From NCBI GenBank assembly GCA_050014595.1, contig JBEKDA010000018.1, positions 27,627-91,626 of the forward strand: a DNA stretch of 64,000 nt, read 5' to 3'. A program made the position numbers and the translations under genes. Origin of the DNA: PALSA-129 sp050014595 (GTDB lineage: Bacteria; Acidobacteriota; Terriglobia; Bryobacterales; Bryobacteraceae). The notes beneath the pieces are model-generated. The model saw only the letters and a list, made by a program, of their open reading frames with translations. It was not told the origin of the DNA and searched no databases. Below are positions 19,336 through 26,910 of the stretch, in pieces (the stretch's first letter is position 1; every line of letters begins with the position of its first letter).

Positions 19336-20046
19336 ATGAGTTCCACACGATACGGTTCTATGCTGTTCGTCGGTTTCACGTTAGCTCTCCTGTCGGCCAC
19401 TTCTGGATTCGCCTACCGGCAAATTCCAAATATTCGCCAAGAACGTATCGCCTTGGTCAATTCAAATGTTCCGGCACCAGCCGTCTTGAAGATACTACAA
19501 AAGCGATGCGCAAATGTAACTATCACTAGTGACAAGACAGCAAGTGATTATACGCTTGACGTAACGAAATCCTCAGAGGCGTTGCCAAATCAAGTGCTTA
19601 AGGGCACAACGTTTTCATTGACCGTCGTTGACCGTAGCGGAAAGATCTTCAACACTAACACTGTTGGGTCACTCGGCACGGCAGTAACTGACATGTGTCA
19701 AGTCCATGGTTGGGTCGATCAACACTCCATAAGGATTGAAGTAGTCGATACATCCAACCTGACGCAATCTCAGGATCTGCGAAATACTCCGGGTGTCGGA
19801 GTCGCCGGAAGCATAGTAAATGCCACCACCGGCAGAACCACCCACACGGATGCGTCTTGGATGAAGGTTATCATCAACAACGAACATGCTTGGATGGATT
19901 GTTATGAGCGGCGCAAAGGCTGCTCAACCATCGCTCCAGGTCAGTATTTCGGCAAACTAGATGGCGGGGATATTTGGGTAAACACTATAATGCCTATTAC
20001 CCACAGGCTAGTCCGTAATCACTATAAGATCGTAGGAGGCTGGTAA
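19336..20046 (+). CDS. Secreted cargo protein, unknown function
   Basis: 236 aa from ATG at 19336 with GGGAGAG upstream; ATG at 19330 also possible. The N-terminus (YGSMLFVGFTLALLSATSGF, cut near AFA/Y) is a Sec signal peptide. The mature part has no recognised domain. It includes VLKILQKRCANVTITSDKTA, reminiscent of a small alpha-beta domain, and a C-terminal SWMKVIINNEHAWMDCYERR with C and W residues. The gene is visibly lower in GC than its surroundings and sits between repeat blocks A and B, which suggests separate acquisition. Unknown function. Confidence 0.6.
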   Translation: MSSTRYGSMLFVGFTLALLSATSGFAYRQIPNIRQERIALVNSNVPAPAVLKILQKRCANVTITSDKTASDYTLDVTKSSEALPNQVLKGTTFSLTVVDRSGKIFNTNTVGSLGTAVTDMCQVHGWVDQHSIRIEVVDTSNLTQSQDLRNTPGVGVAGSIVNATTGRTTHTDASWMKVIINNEHAWMDCYERRKGCSTIAPGQYFGKLDGGDIWVNTIMPITHRLVRNHYKIVGGW

Positions 20047-20104
20047 CGGCCCCTTTGTTGACCCTTGGAGGTCCTGAGTTCTGGGCGGCTTGCGAGTTCC
20101 GTTA

Positions 20105-21145
20105 CCAGCTTTCCATCGCGGGTGACGGCTTGAGCAGATCGACGCCGGCCCGCGAGTTTGGTCGCTCCTGGAGTTGCGGAGCGAGCTGCGCGCCCGCTGT
20201 TCATCGCGGGTGACAGCTTGAGCAGATCGGGCGCCGGCCGCGCGGGGCCTTCGGTGAGAGCAGCCGGGCTCGCTGTTCCATCGCGGGTGACGGCTTGAGC
20301 AGATCGACGCCGGCTCGCGGGTGCGGTAGCTCCGGAAAGTTGCGGAGCGAGCTGCGTGCCCGCTGTTTCAATCGCGGGTGACAGCTTGAGCAGACCGGCG
20401 CCGGCGCGCGGGCGCGGGGCCTTCGGTGAGGGCAGCCGGACTTCGCGGTTCCATCGCGGGTGACGGCTCGATGCAGATCGACGCCGGCCCGCGGGCGTGG
20501 TAGCTCCGGGACTTGCGGAGCGAGCTGCGCGCCCGCTGTTCATCGCGGGTGACAGCTTGAGCAGATCGACGTTGGCTTGCGGGCGCGGGGCCTTCGGTGA
20601 GAGCAGCGGGGCTAGCTGTTCCCGTCGCGGGTGACGGCTTGAGCAGATCGGATGCCGGCCCGCGGGTGCGGTAGCTCCGGGACTTGCGGAGCGAGCCGCT
20701 CGCCCGCTGTTCATCGCGGGTGACAGCTTTGAGTAGATCGACGCCGGCCCCGCGGGCGCAGGGCCTTCGGTGAGAGCGGCGGGGCTAGCTGTTCCGTCGC
20801 GGGCGGGTGGCTCCGGCAGTTGCGGCGCCGGCCGCGCGAGCCTTCGTGGAAACGAGCGGCTCGACGCCGGCCGCACGGCGCGGTGGCGCTCCGGCAGTTG
20901 CGGCGGCAGGCCGTGCGGGCCTTCGTGAATGCAGCCAGGTCCGGGGCGCGGTGGCTTCCGGCGGTTGCCGCGCCGGCCGTGCGGGGCCTTCGGGGTAGAG
21001 ATGGCCGCGGCAGCGCAGCCAGGTCCGCTGTTCATCGCGAGTGATGGGCTTCGAGCTGATCGACTCCGGCCGCGGGCGCGGTAGCTTCGGGCAGTTGCGG
21101 GCGCTGGCGGCGCGGGCCTTCGGTGAAGCGCAGCCAAGCTCGCTG
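20105..21145 (+). repeat. GC-rich direct-repeat block B with ~170-bp higher-order period
   Basis: Two subtypes alternate. One carries CATCGCGGGTGACGGCTTGA and GGTAGCTCCGGGACTTGCGG; the other carries CATCGCGGGTGACAGCTTGA and GGGGCCTTCGGTGAGAGCAG. The first subtype recurs near 20113, 20277, 20451, 20622 and 20795, a spacing of 164-174 bp. From about 20800 the units become shorter and more degenerate, like those in blocks A and C. The long open frame on the minus strand here is only a translation of the repeat. Confidence 0.8.
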
Positions 21146-21185
21146 GCCAACACAAGTAACGTGCAGGGAGAAGGATCATAGCCCA

Positions 21186-22388
21186 ATGAGTGCGAGTACG
21201 GTGATGCCGGGTGTTAATATCAGCGCAGGATGGGTGCCGCGCCCTCCGGACGATTACTGGTTGGGAGACATGGTGCAAGCGAAGCGTTTGTACACTCCGG
21301 GGCAAATTGACCGCGCCGGTAAAACTCTGACGAATCCGTCCGCATCTAAAGACGAATTAACCGAAGCGTTCAGCATAGTTGACAACTGGCGCAAAGCGCA
21401 CGCTTACCCGCTTGAACTGGCAAGAAACACGCTCAATCAAAGGGTTGCTGAGATCTGCCCGGATGCCGTGATTCCAGAGCGACCGATTGTTTCCGAGCGG
21501 CTTAAGCGCATCGAGTCGATTAGGGACAAGCTAATTCGCGAGCCGAAGATGAACCTCTTTACCATGCAGGACATCGGAGGCTGTAGGGCCGTTTTGCGCG
21601 GGCCAGAAGAGGTCGAAAAGCTCTTACGCAGCTACGCAGACGTACTGGATCTGAAAACCACCGACTACGTCGCGTCACCAAGGGTATCCGGCTACCGGAG
21701 CACCCACCTCGTCTGGCGTTTTCGCTCACAGGATTCCTCAACCGCAGATTACAACAACATGCGAATTGAGATTCAGGTTCGCACCGCCCTGCAACATACA
21801 TGGGCTACCGCTGTTGAGATCGCCTCGACCTTCACGGGCCAAGATCTCAAATCAGATCACCCGAAACTCCAGGACCCCGATCTTGGCCCGAAGTGGGTTC
21901 GGTTTTTTTCGCTCATGGGGAGCGCGATGGCGAATCGTGAGGGCGGCGCTCCCGTTCGGGATACTCCGGCAGACAAGGGCGATCTTCTTCGAGAATTGGG
22001 CAGGCTGACAAACGACTTACGCATCCAAAACTTGATGAAGCATTGGTCCAAGGTCACAACCATACGTGGCAGGAGAAGCAACACGGGCGCGCGGCTATTC
22101 TTAATCGTCTTAAGACCCCACAAAACGCAATGGTATCTGAAAGTAAGGCCGTTCAGTGCAAAGGACGCTGACAAAGCAGCGCAGGAGCGCATCAGACTAG
22201 AAAAGGAAAGCCGTGAGACTCGGGGGATGCAGGTCGTCCTGGTTGCGGTCGAATCAATCGACATGCTCAGAAGGGCATACCCCAATTATTATGCTGATAC
22301 GGCCGACTTCCTTAAGGCGCTTGAGGAGGCGCTTCACGGATCGGCTGTTGCTCCGCTGTTGCTACGCGAATTTGAAGCGAAGAGGTAG
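21186..22388 (+). CDS. RelA/SpoT-domain protein (alarmone-synthetase-like)
   Basis: 400 aa from ATG at 21186, with GGGAGAAGG upstream. Residues ~65-215 form a RelA/SpoT nucleotidyltransferase domain: NWRKAHAYPLELARNTL, RLKRIESIRDKLIREP, MQDIGGCRAVL, GYRSTHLVWRF and IEIQVRTALQHTWA. No HD hydrolase or ACT/TGS domain is present, so it is a small synthetase type. Relatives make (p)ppGpp-like alarmones or, in toxic and phage-defence members such as CapRel and FaRel, pyrophosphorylate tRNA. The extended C-terminal ~180 residues are unassigned. It sits as cargo between repeat blocks B and C, so a defence or toxin role is plausible but inferred. Confidence 0.85.
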   Translation: MSASTVMPGVNISAGWVPRPPDDYWLGDMVQAKRLYTPGQIDRAGKTLTNPSASKDELTEAFSIVDNWRKAHAYPLELARNTLNQRVAEICPDAVIPERPIVSERLKRIESIRDKLIREPKMNLFTMQDIGGCRAVLRGPEEVEKLLRSYADVLDLKTTDYVASPRVSGYRSTHLVWRFRSQDSSTADYNNMRIEIQVRTALQHTWATAVEIASTFTGQDLKSDHPKLQDPDLGPKWVRFFSLMGSAMANREGGAPVRDTPADKGDLLRELGRLTNDLRIQNLMKHWSKVTTIRGRRSNTGARLFLIVLRPHKTQWYLKVRPFSAKDADKAAQERIRLEKESRETRGMQVVLVAVESIDMLRRAYPNYYADTADFLKALEEALHGSAVAPLLLREFEAKR

Positions 22389-22469
22389 ACTGAAGAGTCG
22401 GCCCAAACGGTTCGCGCCGCCCCCCTGACGCTGGTGATATTTGATGCTATTTCTTCCCCCACCGTGCCT

Positions 22470-22738
22470 TTGCTTGGGCTTCGAGCAGATCGACTCCGGC
22501 CGCGGGCGCGGTAGCTCCGGGCAAGTTGCGGGCGCTGGCCGCGAGGGCCTTCGATGAAGCGCAGCCAGGCTCGCTGTTCATCGCGAGTGATGGCTTCGAG
22601 CAGACCGACGCCGGCCGTGCGGGCCTTCTGGTGAAGCGCAGCCAGGCTCGCTGTTCATCGCGGGTGATGGGCTTCGAGCAGATCGGCGCCGGCCGCGCGG
22701 GCCTTCGAGCAGATCGACGCCGGCCGCGGGGCGCGGTG
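22470..22738 (+). repeat. GC-rich direct-repeat block C
   Basis: About three units of the same family: CTTCGAGCAGATCGACTCC, GGTAGCTCCGGGCAAGTTGC, GCCTTCGATGAAGCGCAGCC and GCTCGCTGTTCATCGCGAGT. The block ends immediately before the promoter of the basic-protein/integrase operon. Confidence 0.75.
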
Positions 22739-22744
22739 ATCCGC

Positions 22745-22775
22745 TTGACATGACTCATACTGAGCGCTTAGTATG
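22745..22775 (+). promoter_or_regulatory. Integrase-operon promoter with overlapping operator
   Basis: TTGACA at 22745-22750, an 18-bp spacer and TAGTAT at 22769-22774. A near-perfect 20-bp palindrome at 22756-22775 (CATACTGAGC and its imperfect complement, two mismatched bases) covers the spacer and -10, as expected for a repressor operator. The basic-protein ATG follows 5 bp later, so the transcript would be nearly leaderless. Confidence 0.6.
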
Positions 22776-22780
22776 TGGTC

Positions 22781-22927
22781 ATGGCAAAGAAAAAGAACCC
22801 GGCCGCGGTCGCACTTGGACGGCGCGGAGCAAAGGCGCGGATGACGAAGCTCACGCCGGAGAAGCGGCGCGAGGTAGCGCGCAAGGCTATTGCGGCCCGC
22901 TGGGCGAAGGCGAAGAAGGAGGAGTGA
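22781..22927 (+). CDS. Small basic protein encoded before the integrase
   Basis: 48 aa from ATG at 22781 (MAKKKNPAAVALGRRGAKAR), continuing with TPEKRREVARKAIAARWAKA. Very Lys/Arg/Ala-rich and helical, of the kind found as short genes in mobile elements. Its TGA overlaps the integrase ATG by one base, so translation is coupled. It may be a DNA-binding accessory or excision factor; function unknown. Confidence 0.6.
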   Translation: MAKKKNPAAVALGRRGAKARMTKLTPEKRREVARKAIAARWAKAKKEE

Positions 22928-24057
22928 TGTCGGTCTATAAGCGCGGCAAGACGTGGTGGTACGAATTTGTCTATGGCGGCCAGCGAATCCGCGACTCCGC
23001 AAAGACCAGCAAGAAAACGATTGCGATTGAAGCCGAGAAAGACCACCGGCGCCGGCTGGAGCGCGCTAGTGCTGGCCTGCCCTCGGAGCAACCGCAGCAG
23101 CGCATCAGGAACGTGGCGGCTGTTCTCAAGGAATACGAGGCGCAATACGGCATCAACCACCGTGACAACTCGCTCACCATCGTAAGAAACCGCTCCAAGC
23201 ACGTCGCGCGACTCTTGGGAAGCGCGCTACTACCTGACGTGGTGCCCACTCGAATCACGGAGTACATGGAGCAGCGGCGCCAAGAGAAGGCCAGCAACCG
23301 GACGATCAACATAGAGTTGATGGTTTTGTCTCGCGCTATAGGCTACACCTGGAAAGCGCTCTGGCCGAAGGTAAAAAAACTCGAAGAGAATCACGACGTG
23401 GGGCGGGCGCTGGAATCGGAAGAGGAGCAGCGGGTTTTGGCGGCGGCCGCGACGAATCCATCACCGTTGATCTACCCGTTCCTGATGACATTGACCTGGA
23501 CGGGCATACGGAGCGATGAGGCCCGCACGCTGCGCTGGTCGCAAGTGGACTTCGGGACACCGCAGGTCACGGTGGGGAAATCGAAGAGCGAGGCGGGCGC
23601 CCGCCGTGCGATCCCGATGAGCGGCGCTCTCAAGGCGGCGCTGGAACACCATGCGGCATTCTATGCGCGCAAACTGGGACCGCTTCAACCGAGCTGGTAC
23701 GTGTTTCCGCTCAGCAACAGGCTTGCGCTCAAAGATCCCTTGAAACCTGTCACGTCGCTCAAGACCGCCTGGGAGACGGTCAGGGACACCGCAAGCGTGA
23801 AGTGCAGGCTGCACGACCTGCGGCATTCCTTCTGTACGAAGCTGGGCGAGGCCGGCGTACCCGAGAGCGCAATGCTTGATATGATGGGACACGTGAGTCC
23901 GGCTATGCTGCGCAGGTATTCCCACATTCGAGCGAAGGCGCGTCGTGAGGCGATTGCCGCGCTGGAGAGCCGGATTTCATCTGGGGTCCCCACAAAAGTC
24001 CCCACAATTGGCGATTCGACAGAAACACAGAAAACCACAAGTAGTTTTGTTTCATAG
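22927..24057 (+). CDS. int: Tyrosine recombinase (island integrase)
   Basis: 376 aa from ATG at 22927. An N-terminal arm-binding-type domain (MSVYKRGKTWWYEFVYGGQR) and a core-binding region precede the catalytic domain. The active-site residues are R195 (TWTGIRSDEARTL), H296 and R299 (HDLRHSFCTKLGEAG), H322 (MMGHVSPAM) and the nucleophile Y331 (RRYSHI). The C-terminal codons for VPTKVPT coincide with the right presumptive arm site. The gene ends 4 bp before the intact tRNA-Lys, which is the attachment target. It would catalyse integration and, with a directionality factor, excision. Confidence 0.95.
   Translation: MSVYKRGKTWWYEFVYGGQRIRDSAKTSKKTIAIEAEKDHRRRLERASAGLPSEQPQQRIRNVAAVLKEYEAQYGINHRDNSLTIVRNRSKHVARLLGSALLPDVVPTRITEYMEQRRQEKASNRTINIELMVLSRAIGYTWKALWPKVKKLEENHDVGRALESEEEQRVLAAAATNPSPLIYPFLMTLTWTGIRSDEARTLRWSQVDFGTPQVTVGKSKSEAGARRAIPMSGALKAALEHHAAFYARKLGPLQPSWYVFPLSNRLALKDPLKPVTSLKTAWETVRDTASVKCRLHDLRHSFCTKLGEAGVPESAMLDMMGHVSPAMLRRYSHIRAKARREAIAALESRISSGVPTKVPTIGDSTETQKTTSSFVS
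23987..24008 (+). repeat. Presumptive integrase arm-type site, right
   Basis: Identical in 22 bp and orientation to 8503-8524. It lies 53 bp inside the right core repeat and within the integrase coding end. Confidence 0.6.
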
Positions 24058-24061
24058 ATTT

Positions 24062-24137
24062 GGGCCGGTAGCTCAGGTGGTAGAGCATGTGCCTTTTAAG
24101 CACAGGGTCGCGGGTTCGAGTCCCGCCCGGCTCACCA
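24062..24137 (+). tRNA. tRNA-Lys (anticodon UUU)
   Basis: Complete cloverleaf of 76 nt with encoded CCA. Acceptor GGGCCGG pairs with CCGGCTC, anticodon stem TGTGC/GCACA encloses loop CTTTTAA with anticodon TTT at 24095-24097, and the T arm is GCGGG-TTCGAGT-CCCGC. The first 40 bases are the attachment core shared with the island's left end, so the working tRNA is a host-element hybrid and its promoter must lie in the island, inside the integrase gene. Confidence 0.95.
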
Positions 24138-24357
24138 GTTAAGCCTTCCATTTCCCCAATAGTGAGCCGCCTGGGGAGGCTCCCGGAGGAGCAATGCAAC
24201 AAGAACACCACTCGCAATGAATGCAACTCGCCGCATCAAAACGGCGGCTGGGTGTATACTGAACAACACCCGGAGTCCGGAGGGGAAATTTCGGTTGAAT
24301 GCGCGGGGGCCATGGGGCTCTATGATCTAGATCTCTCACCGGTTTAAGGAGGAGTTG

Positions 24358-25047
24358 ATGAGTATACGTCGAGTGTTTTTTTCGTTTTGCTTGTGTCTGA
24401 CGACTGGCATTACCGCCTTTGGTGCGTCGTTGCCGTGCATTCAGCCGGGGACCGAACGATGGCCGGTCAAAACCAGCTTGCCCCCGGGCGCTCCGACCAA
24501 GACTATGACCTTGGCGGACGCGCTCAACCTGTCCAAGCTCACGGATGTCAAAAAGGATGATCCGAGATATCAGAAGACCCGCATCATGGACCAGCCTGTG
24601 AAAGAGGACACGCTGGTGACTATTTCCGGATACCTGTACTTGGTTGGTTTCGAATCGGACGACTGCGACTTTCACATTCAGATCAGTCCGCAGCCGCGGA
24701 CTTCGGCCAATCCGCCAACCAAGGACGACAACTGCATCATCGTCGAAGCGCCCTCCGGCCAGTACGCTACCGGTATTGCGGATCAGGTGGAAGGGGTGCG
24801 CCAGTGGGTAATCGATAATCTGCTGGGCAAGACCGCGCCGACCATCGGCAGCGTCCACGTAATGCAGCATCCGGTGTACGTGACCGTGACAGGCGCCCTG
24901 TTCTACGACGACGCCCACGTGTACCTGGCGAACGGAGGCACGGGGCGTGGGAAGAAAGGCATGGAGTCGAATACGCTGTGGGAACTGCATCCGGTGACGT
25001 CAATCGCGTTTGCGCCGGCGCCACCGGCGCCGCCCCCAAGCCACTGA
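24358..25047 (+). CDS. Secreted protein with OB-fold-like strands, unknown function
   Basis: About 229 aa from ATG at 24358, with a strong AAGGAGGAG ribosome site. The N-terminus (RRVFFSFCLCLTTGITAFGA) is a signal peptide. TLVTISGYLYLVGFESDD with CDFHIQISPQP, and VYVTVTGALFYDDAHV with SNTLWELHPVTSIAF look like an OB-fold-like beta barrel, with cysteines near positions 27, 102 and 122. A Pro/Ala tail ends the protein. No enzyme motif. It is the first chromosomal gene after the tRNA. Exported role unknown. Confidence 0.6.
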   Translation: MSIRRVFFSFCLCLTTGITAFGASLPCIQPGTERWPVKTSLPPGAPTKTMTLADALNLSKLTDVKKDDPRYQKTRIMDQPVKEDTLVTISGYLYLVGFESDDCDFHIQISPQPRTSANPPTKDDNCIIVEAPSGQYATGIADQVEGVRQWVIDNLLGKTAPTIGSVHVMQHPVYVTVTGALFYDDAHVYLANGGTGRGKKGMESNTLWELHPVTSIAFAPAPPAPPPSH

Positions 25048-25107
25048 CCTTCGCGTGATTCCGGGGACGGGCTCACCCATGCGCCGGCGACCGTTTAGGG
25101 CGCGCGC

Positions 25108-26073
25108 TTAAACAGCAAACGGCTGCAGCCGGATTCCGAACTGCTGTTCCAGATTGTAGGGCACGCCATGAACCGTGCCAACTCCGTTCGCGATTGTCAG
25201 CTTGCGGGTTCGGACGTCCTCGACATACGCGGGATTTGCGGCCTCGGCTCGCCGGTTGGCGATGGACTGAAGACGCGCCACCTCGGCTTCCGTCGGATCG
25301 GCGTCGGCCGGAATGGCGGCGAAATCCGTTCGAATCTGCGCGTCGGTATCGCTCGCGATCGAACCGTTCTGCACGCAGATATCGAACATCAGGGCAAACG
25401 CCCGCTCCGTGGTCACTCCAAAGCGCTGGCAAAGTGCGGAGGCTAGTTGTTGCTTGATTTGCGCGTGCGCGAGTTGGATGTCCTGGAACTCCTGGGTGCG
25501 CCCAAGGGCCAGAAACAAGCCCTTCCAAGGCTCGAAGATGGCATGGCGGATTGGATCCTGTATGGACCGCGCCCACTCCAGTTGCGCCTCCGTAGGGGAA
25601 GAGAGCAAGTTCTTCAGCGGGTCGAGGTTGTCGTGAAAGATGTTTGCCATGACATCTTCATGAGCGGAGATCATGTCGGAAAAGAGCGGCTGCAGAGTGC
25701 CCTGGCCGATGTTCCACTGGATCACGCCGTAGCTCATCCCCATGCCGTCGAAATCGCCCGTGAGGCCGCAAAAACAATCCGGGAAGCCGGTGGAGGTCTC
25801 AAACGCGCCGCTAAGCGCGAGGCAGCGCTCCCCGACGGGCGCACCGAGCAGGGGCGTCGCGGGCGGTGCCGCGCCCGGGAAGAGGGCCGCCCAGGTTTGC
25901 GGGCCGACTACTCCGTCGTGACCGAGCCCGTTGGCTGTCTGGAAGGACTTCACGGCCGCTTCGACTCCGCCACCGAACATGCCGTCTACGGAACCGGTAT
26001 AGAGGTTCAGATCTTTCAACCGCTGTTCGAGTTGGCTTACATCAGCGCCGGTCGAGCCAAGCTGCAGGTTCAT
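25108..26073 (-). CDS. Peptidoglycan-binding protein with lysozyme-like domain
   Basis: 321 aa. Residues 1-70 are a PG_binding_1 repeat (GSTGADVSQLEQRLKDLNLY, then GVVGPQTWAALF). From ~80 the protein reads LSGAFETSTGFPDCFCGLTG and DFDGMGMSYGVIQWNIGQGT, a glutamate plus small-residue pattern seen in lysozyme-superfamily/chitosanase-like hydrolases. No signal peptide is visible, so export may need a holin-like or non-classical route; the membrane protein encoded next at 26236 is on the other strand. Probable cell-wall hydrolase; substrate uncertain. Confidence 0.65.
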   Translation of the reverse strand: MNLQLGSTGADVSQLEQRLKDLNLYTGSVDGMFGGGVEAAVKSFQTANGLGHDGVVGPQTWAALFPGAAPPATPLLGAPVGERCLALSGAFETSTGFPDCFCGLTGDFDGMGMSYGVIQWNIGQGTLQPLFSDMISAHEDVMANIFHDNLDPLKNLLSSPTEAQLEWARSIQDPIRHAIFEPWKGLFLALGRTQEFQDIQLAHAQIKQQLASALCQRFGVTTERAFALMFDICVQNGSIASDTDAQIRTDFAAIPADADPTEAEVARLQSIANRRAEAANPAYVEDVRTRKLTIANGVGTVHGVPYNLEQQFGIRLQPFAV

Positions 26074-26235
26074 GACTTAAGATGATATACCAGTTTTCGG
26101 CGTTACGCCGCATCCGGGTAGTCCCGAGGCGAAAACTGCAATTTCGCGGGATCAAGGGGTCGCGTCCGGGAGTATACTAACCGAGAAGCGGGAGCCAAAA
26201 GTGCATCTCGGAGACTATTAGGAGATTTTGTTGCT

Positions 26236-26829
26236 ATGCCCTTAAGAAAGAATTGGCCCTTGGTTGTCGCGGCTGCGTTGGCGCTCCTGGGCGTGATCGT
26301 CTTTCGCGTGCTTTTGAAATGGGATGGCCTGAATTTGACGGTTAGATTGCAGGATCTGAGCGGCCTTTTGGCGCCTCTTGCCTTCGCCTCGGCCGTCATC
26401 GAACGTGCGGTTGAGATCTTGGTGAGCCCGTGGCGTGACGCGGAAGCAAGCAAACTTGATAAAGCTGTGGCCGCCGTCAAGGCGAGACCTGCCGACCCTG
26501 CTGCGACCACACAGAACGCCGCGGATCTGAAAGCTGCTTCGGACGCAATCGATGAGTATCGAGGGGATACGCAACGGTATGCTTTCGCTATCTCACTCAC
26601 TTTATCTGTCTTGGTGAGCATGGCTGGCGTGCGTGCGCTCGGGCCTTTTGCCGATGTGGGAAGACTTAACGACGTCAGATTTACGACCCAAGCGCAACAC
26701 CTGTTTTTCCTTTGTGTCGATGTAGCGCTTTCCGCTGGGCTCCTGGCCGGCGGAGCGGATGGCATACACTCAGTGGTCAATGCGGCCACAAGTTTCTTTG
26801 AAGGGGCGGCAACTAGGTCGTCAACATGA
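26236..26829 (+). CDS. Integral membrane protein, unknown function
   Basis: 197 aa from ATG at 26236. About four hydrophobic segments: NWPLVVAAALALLGVIVF near the N-terminus, a second around LLAPLAFASAVIERAVEILV, and two C-terminal ones (FAISLTLSVLVSMAGVRAL and HLFFLCVDVALSAGLLAG). A cytoplasmic Lys/Ala/Asp-rich loop lies between segments two and three. Together with the divergently placed lysozyme-like gene it could form a lysis- or export-type pair, but there is no motif to support that. Family not recognised. Confidence 0.6.
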   Translation: MPLRKNWPLVVAAALALLGVIVFRVLLKWDGLNLTVRLQDLSGLLAPLAFASAVIERAVEILVSPWRDAEASKLDKAVAAVKARPADPAATTQNAADLKAASDAIDEYRGDTQRYAFAISLTLSVLVSMAGVRALGPFADVGRLNDVRFTTQAQHLFFLCVDVALSAGLLAGGADGIHSVVNAATSFFEGAATRSST

Positions 26830-26910
26830 CTCGGCTGCGCGGGAAATCACGTGGCGAGTGCCGCTGGAACGTTAATTAAGGCGCATTATCGGTCTTCCGA
26901 GCGGTCCGCC

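Larger units (their letters stand above)
8343..24101 (+). mobile_element. tRNA-Lys-integrated, PICI-like satellite island (~15.8 kb)
   Basis: Bounded by a perfect 40-bp direct repeat made of the 5' half of tRNA-Lys(UUU) at 8343-8382 and 24062-24101. The tyrosine integrase ends 4 bp before the intact tRNA. Gene order from the left is HTH protein, AlpA-like protein, two small unknown genes, primase-polymerase, helicase, iteron-rich DNA, tRNA-like sequence, ParB-methylase, DUF3489 protein (opposite strand), terminase-small-like protein, unknown coiled protein, M41-like protease, repeat-flanked cargo, basic protein and integrase. No capsid, portal or tail gene is visible. That combination is the hallmark of phage-inducible chromosomal islands rather than of a prophage. 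The satellite reading is inference from gene content. Confidence 0.75.

Noticed and set aside
20022..21305. 427-codon minus-strand frame across repeat block B
   Set aside because: The protein is a direct translation of the DNA repeat with Pro/Arg/Ala runs; frame openness follows from GC content.
18885..22738. CRISPR-like array
   Set aside because: Units are ~80-90 bp, degenerate and without unique spacers, and no cas genes are present.
8343..24101. Complete prophage
   Set aside because: No portal, capsid, large terminase or tail gene is recognisable, and the size and gene set fit a satellite better.
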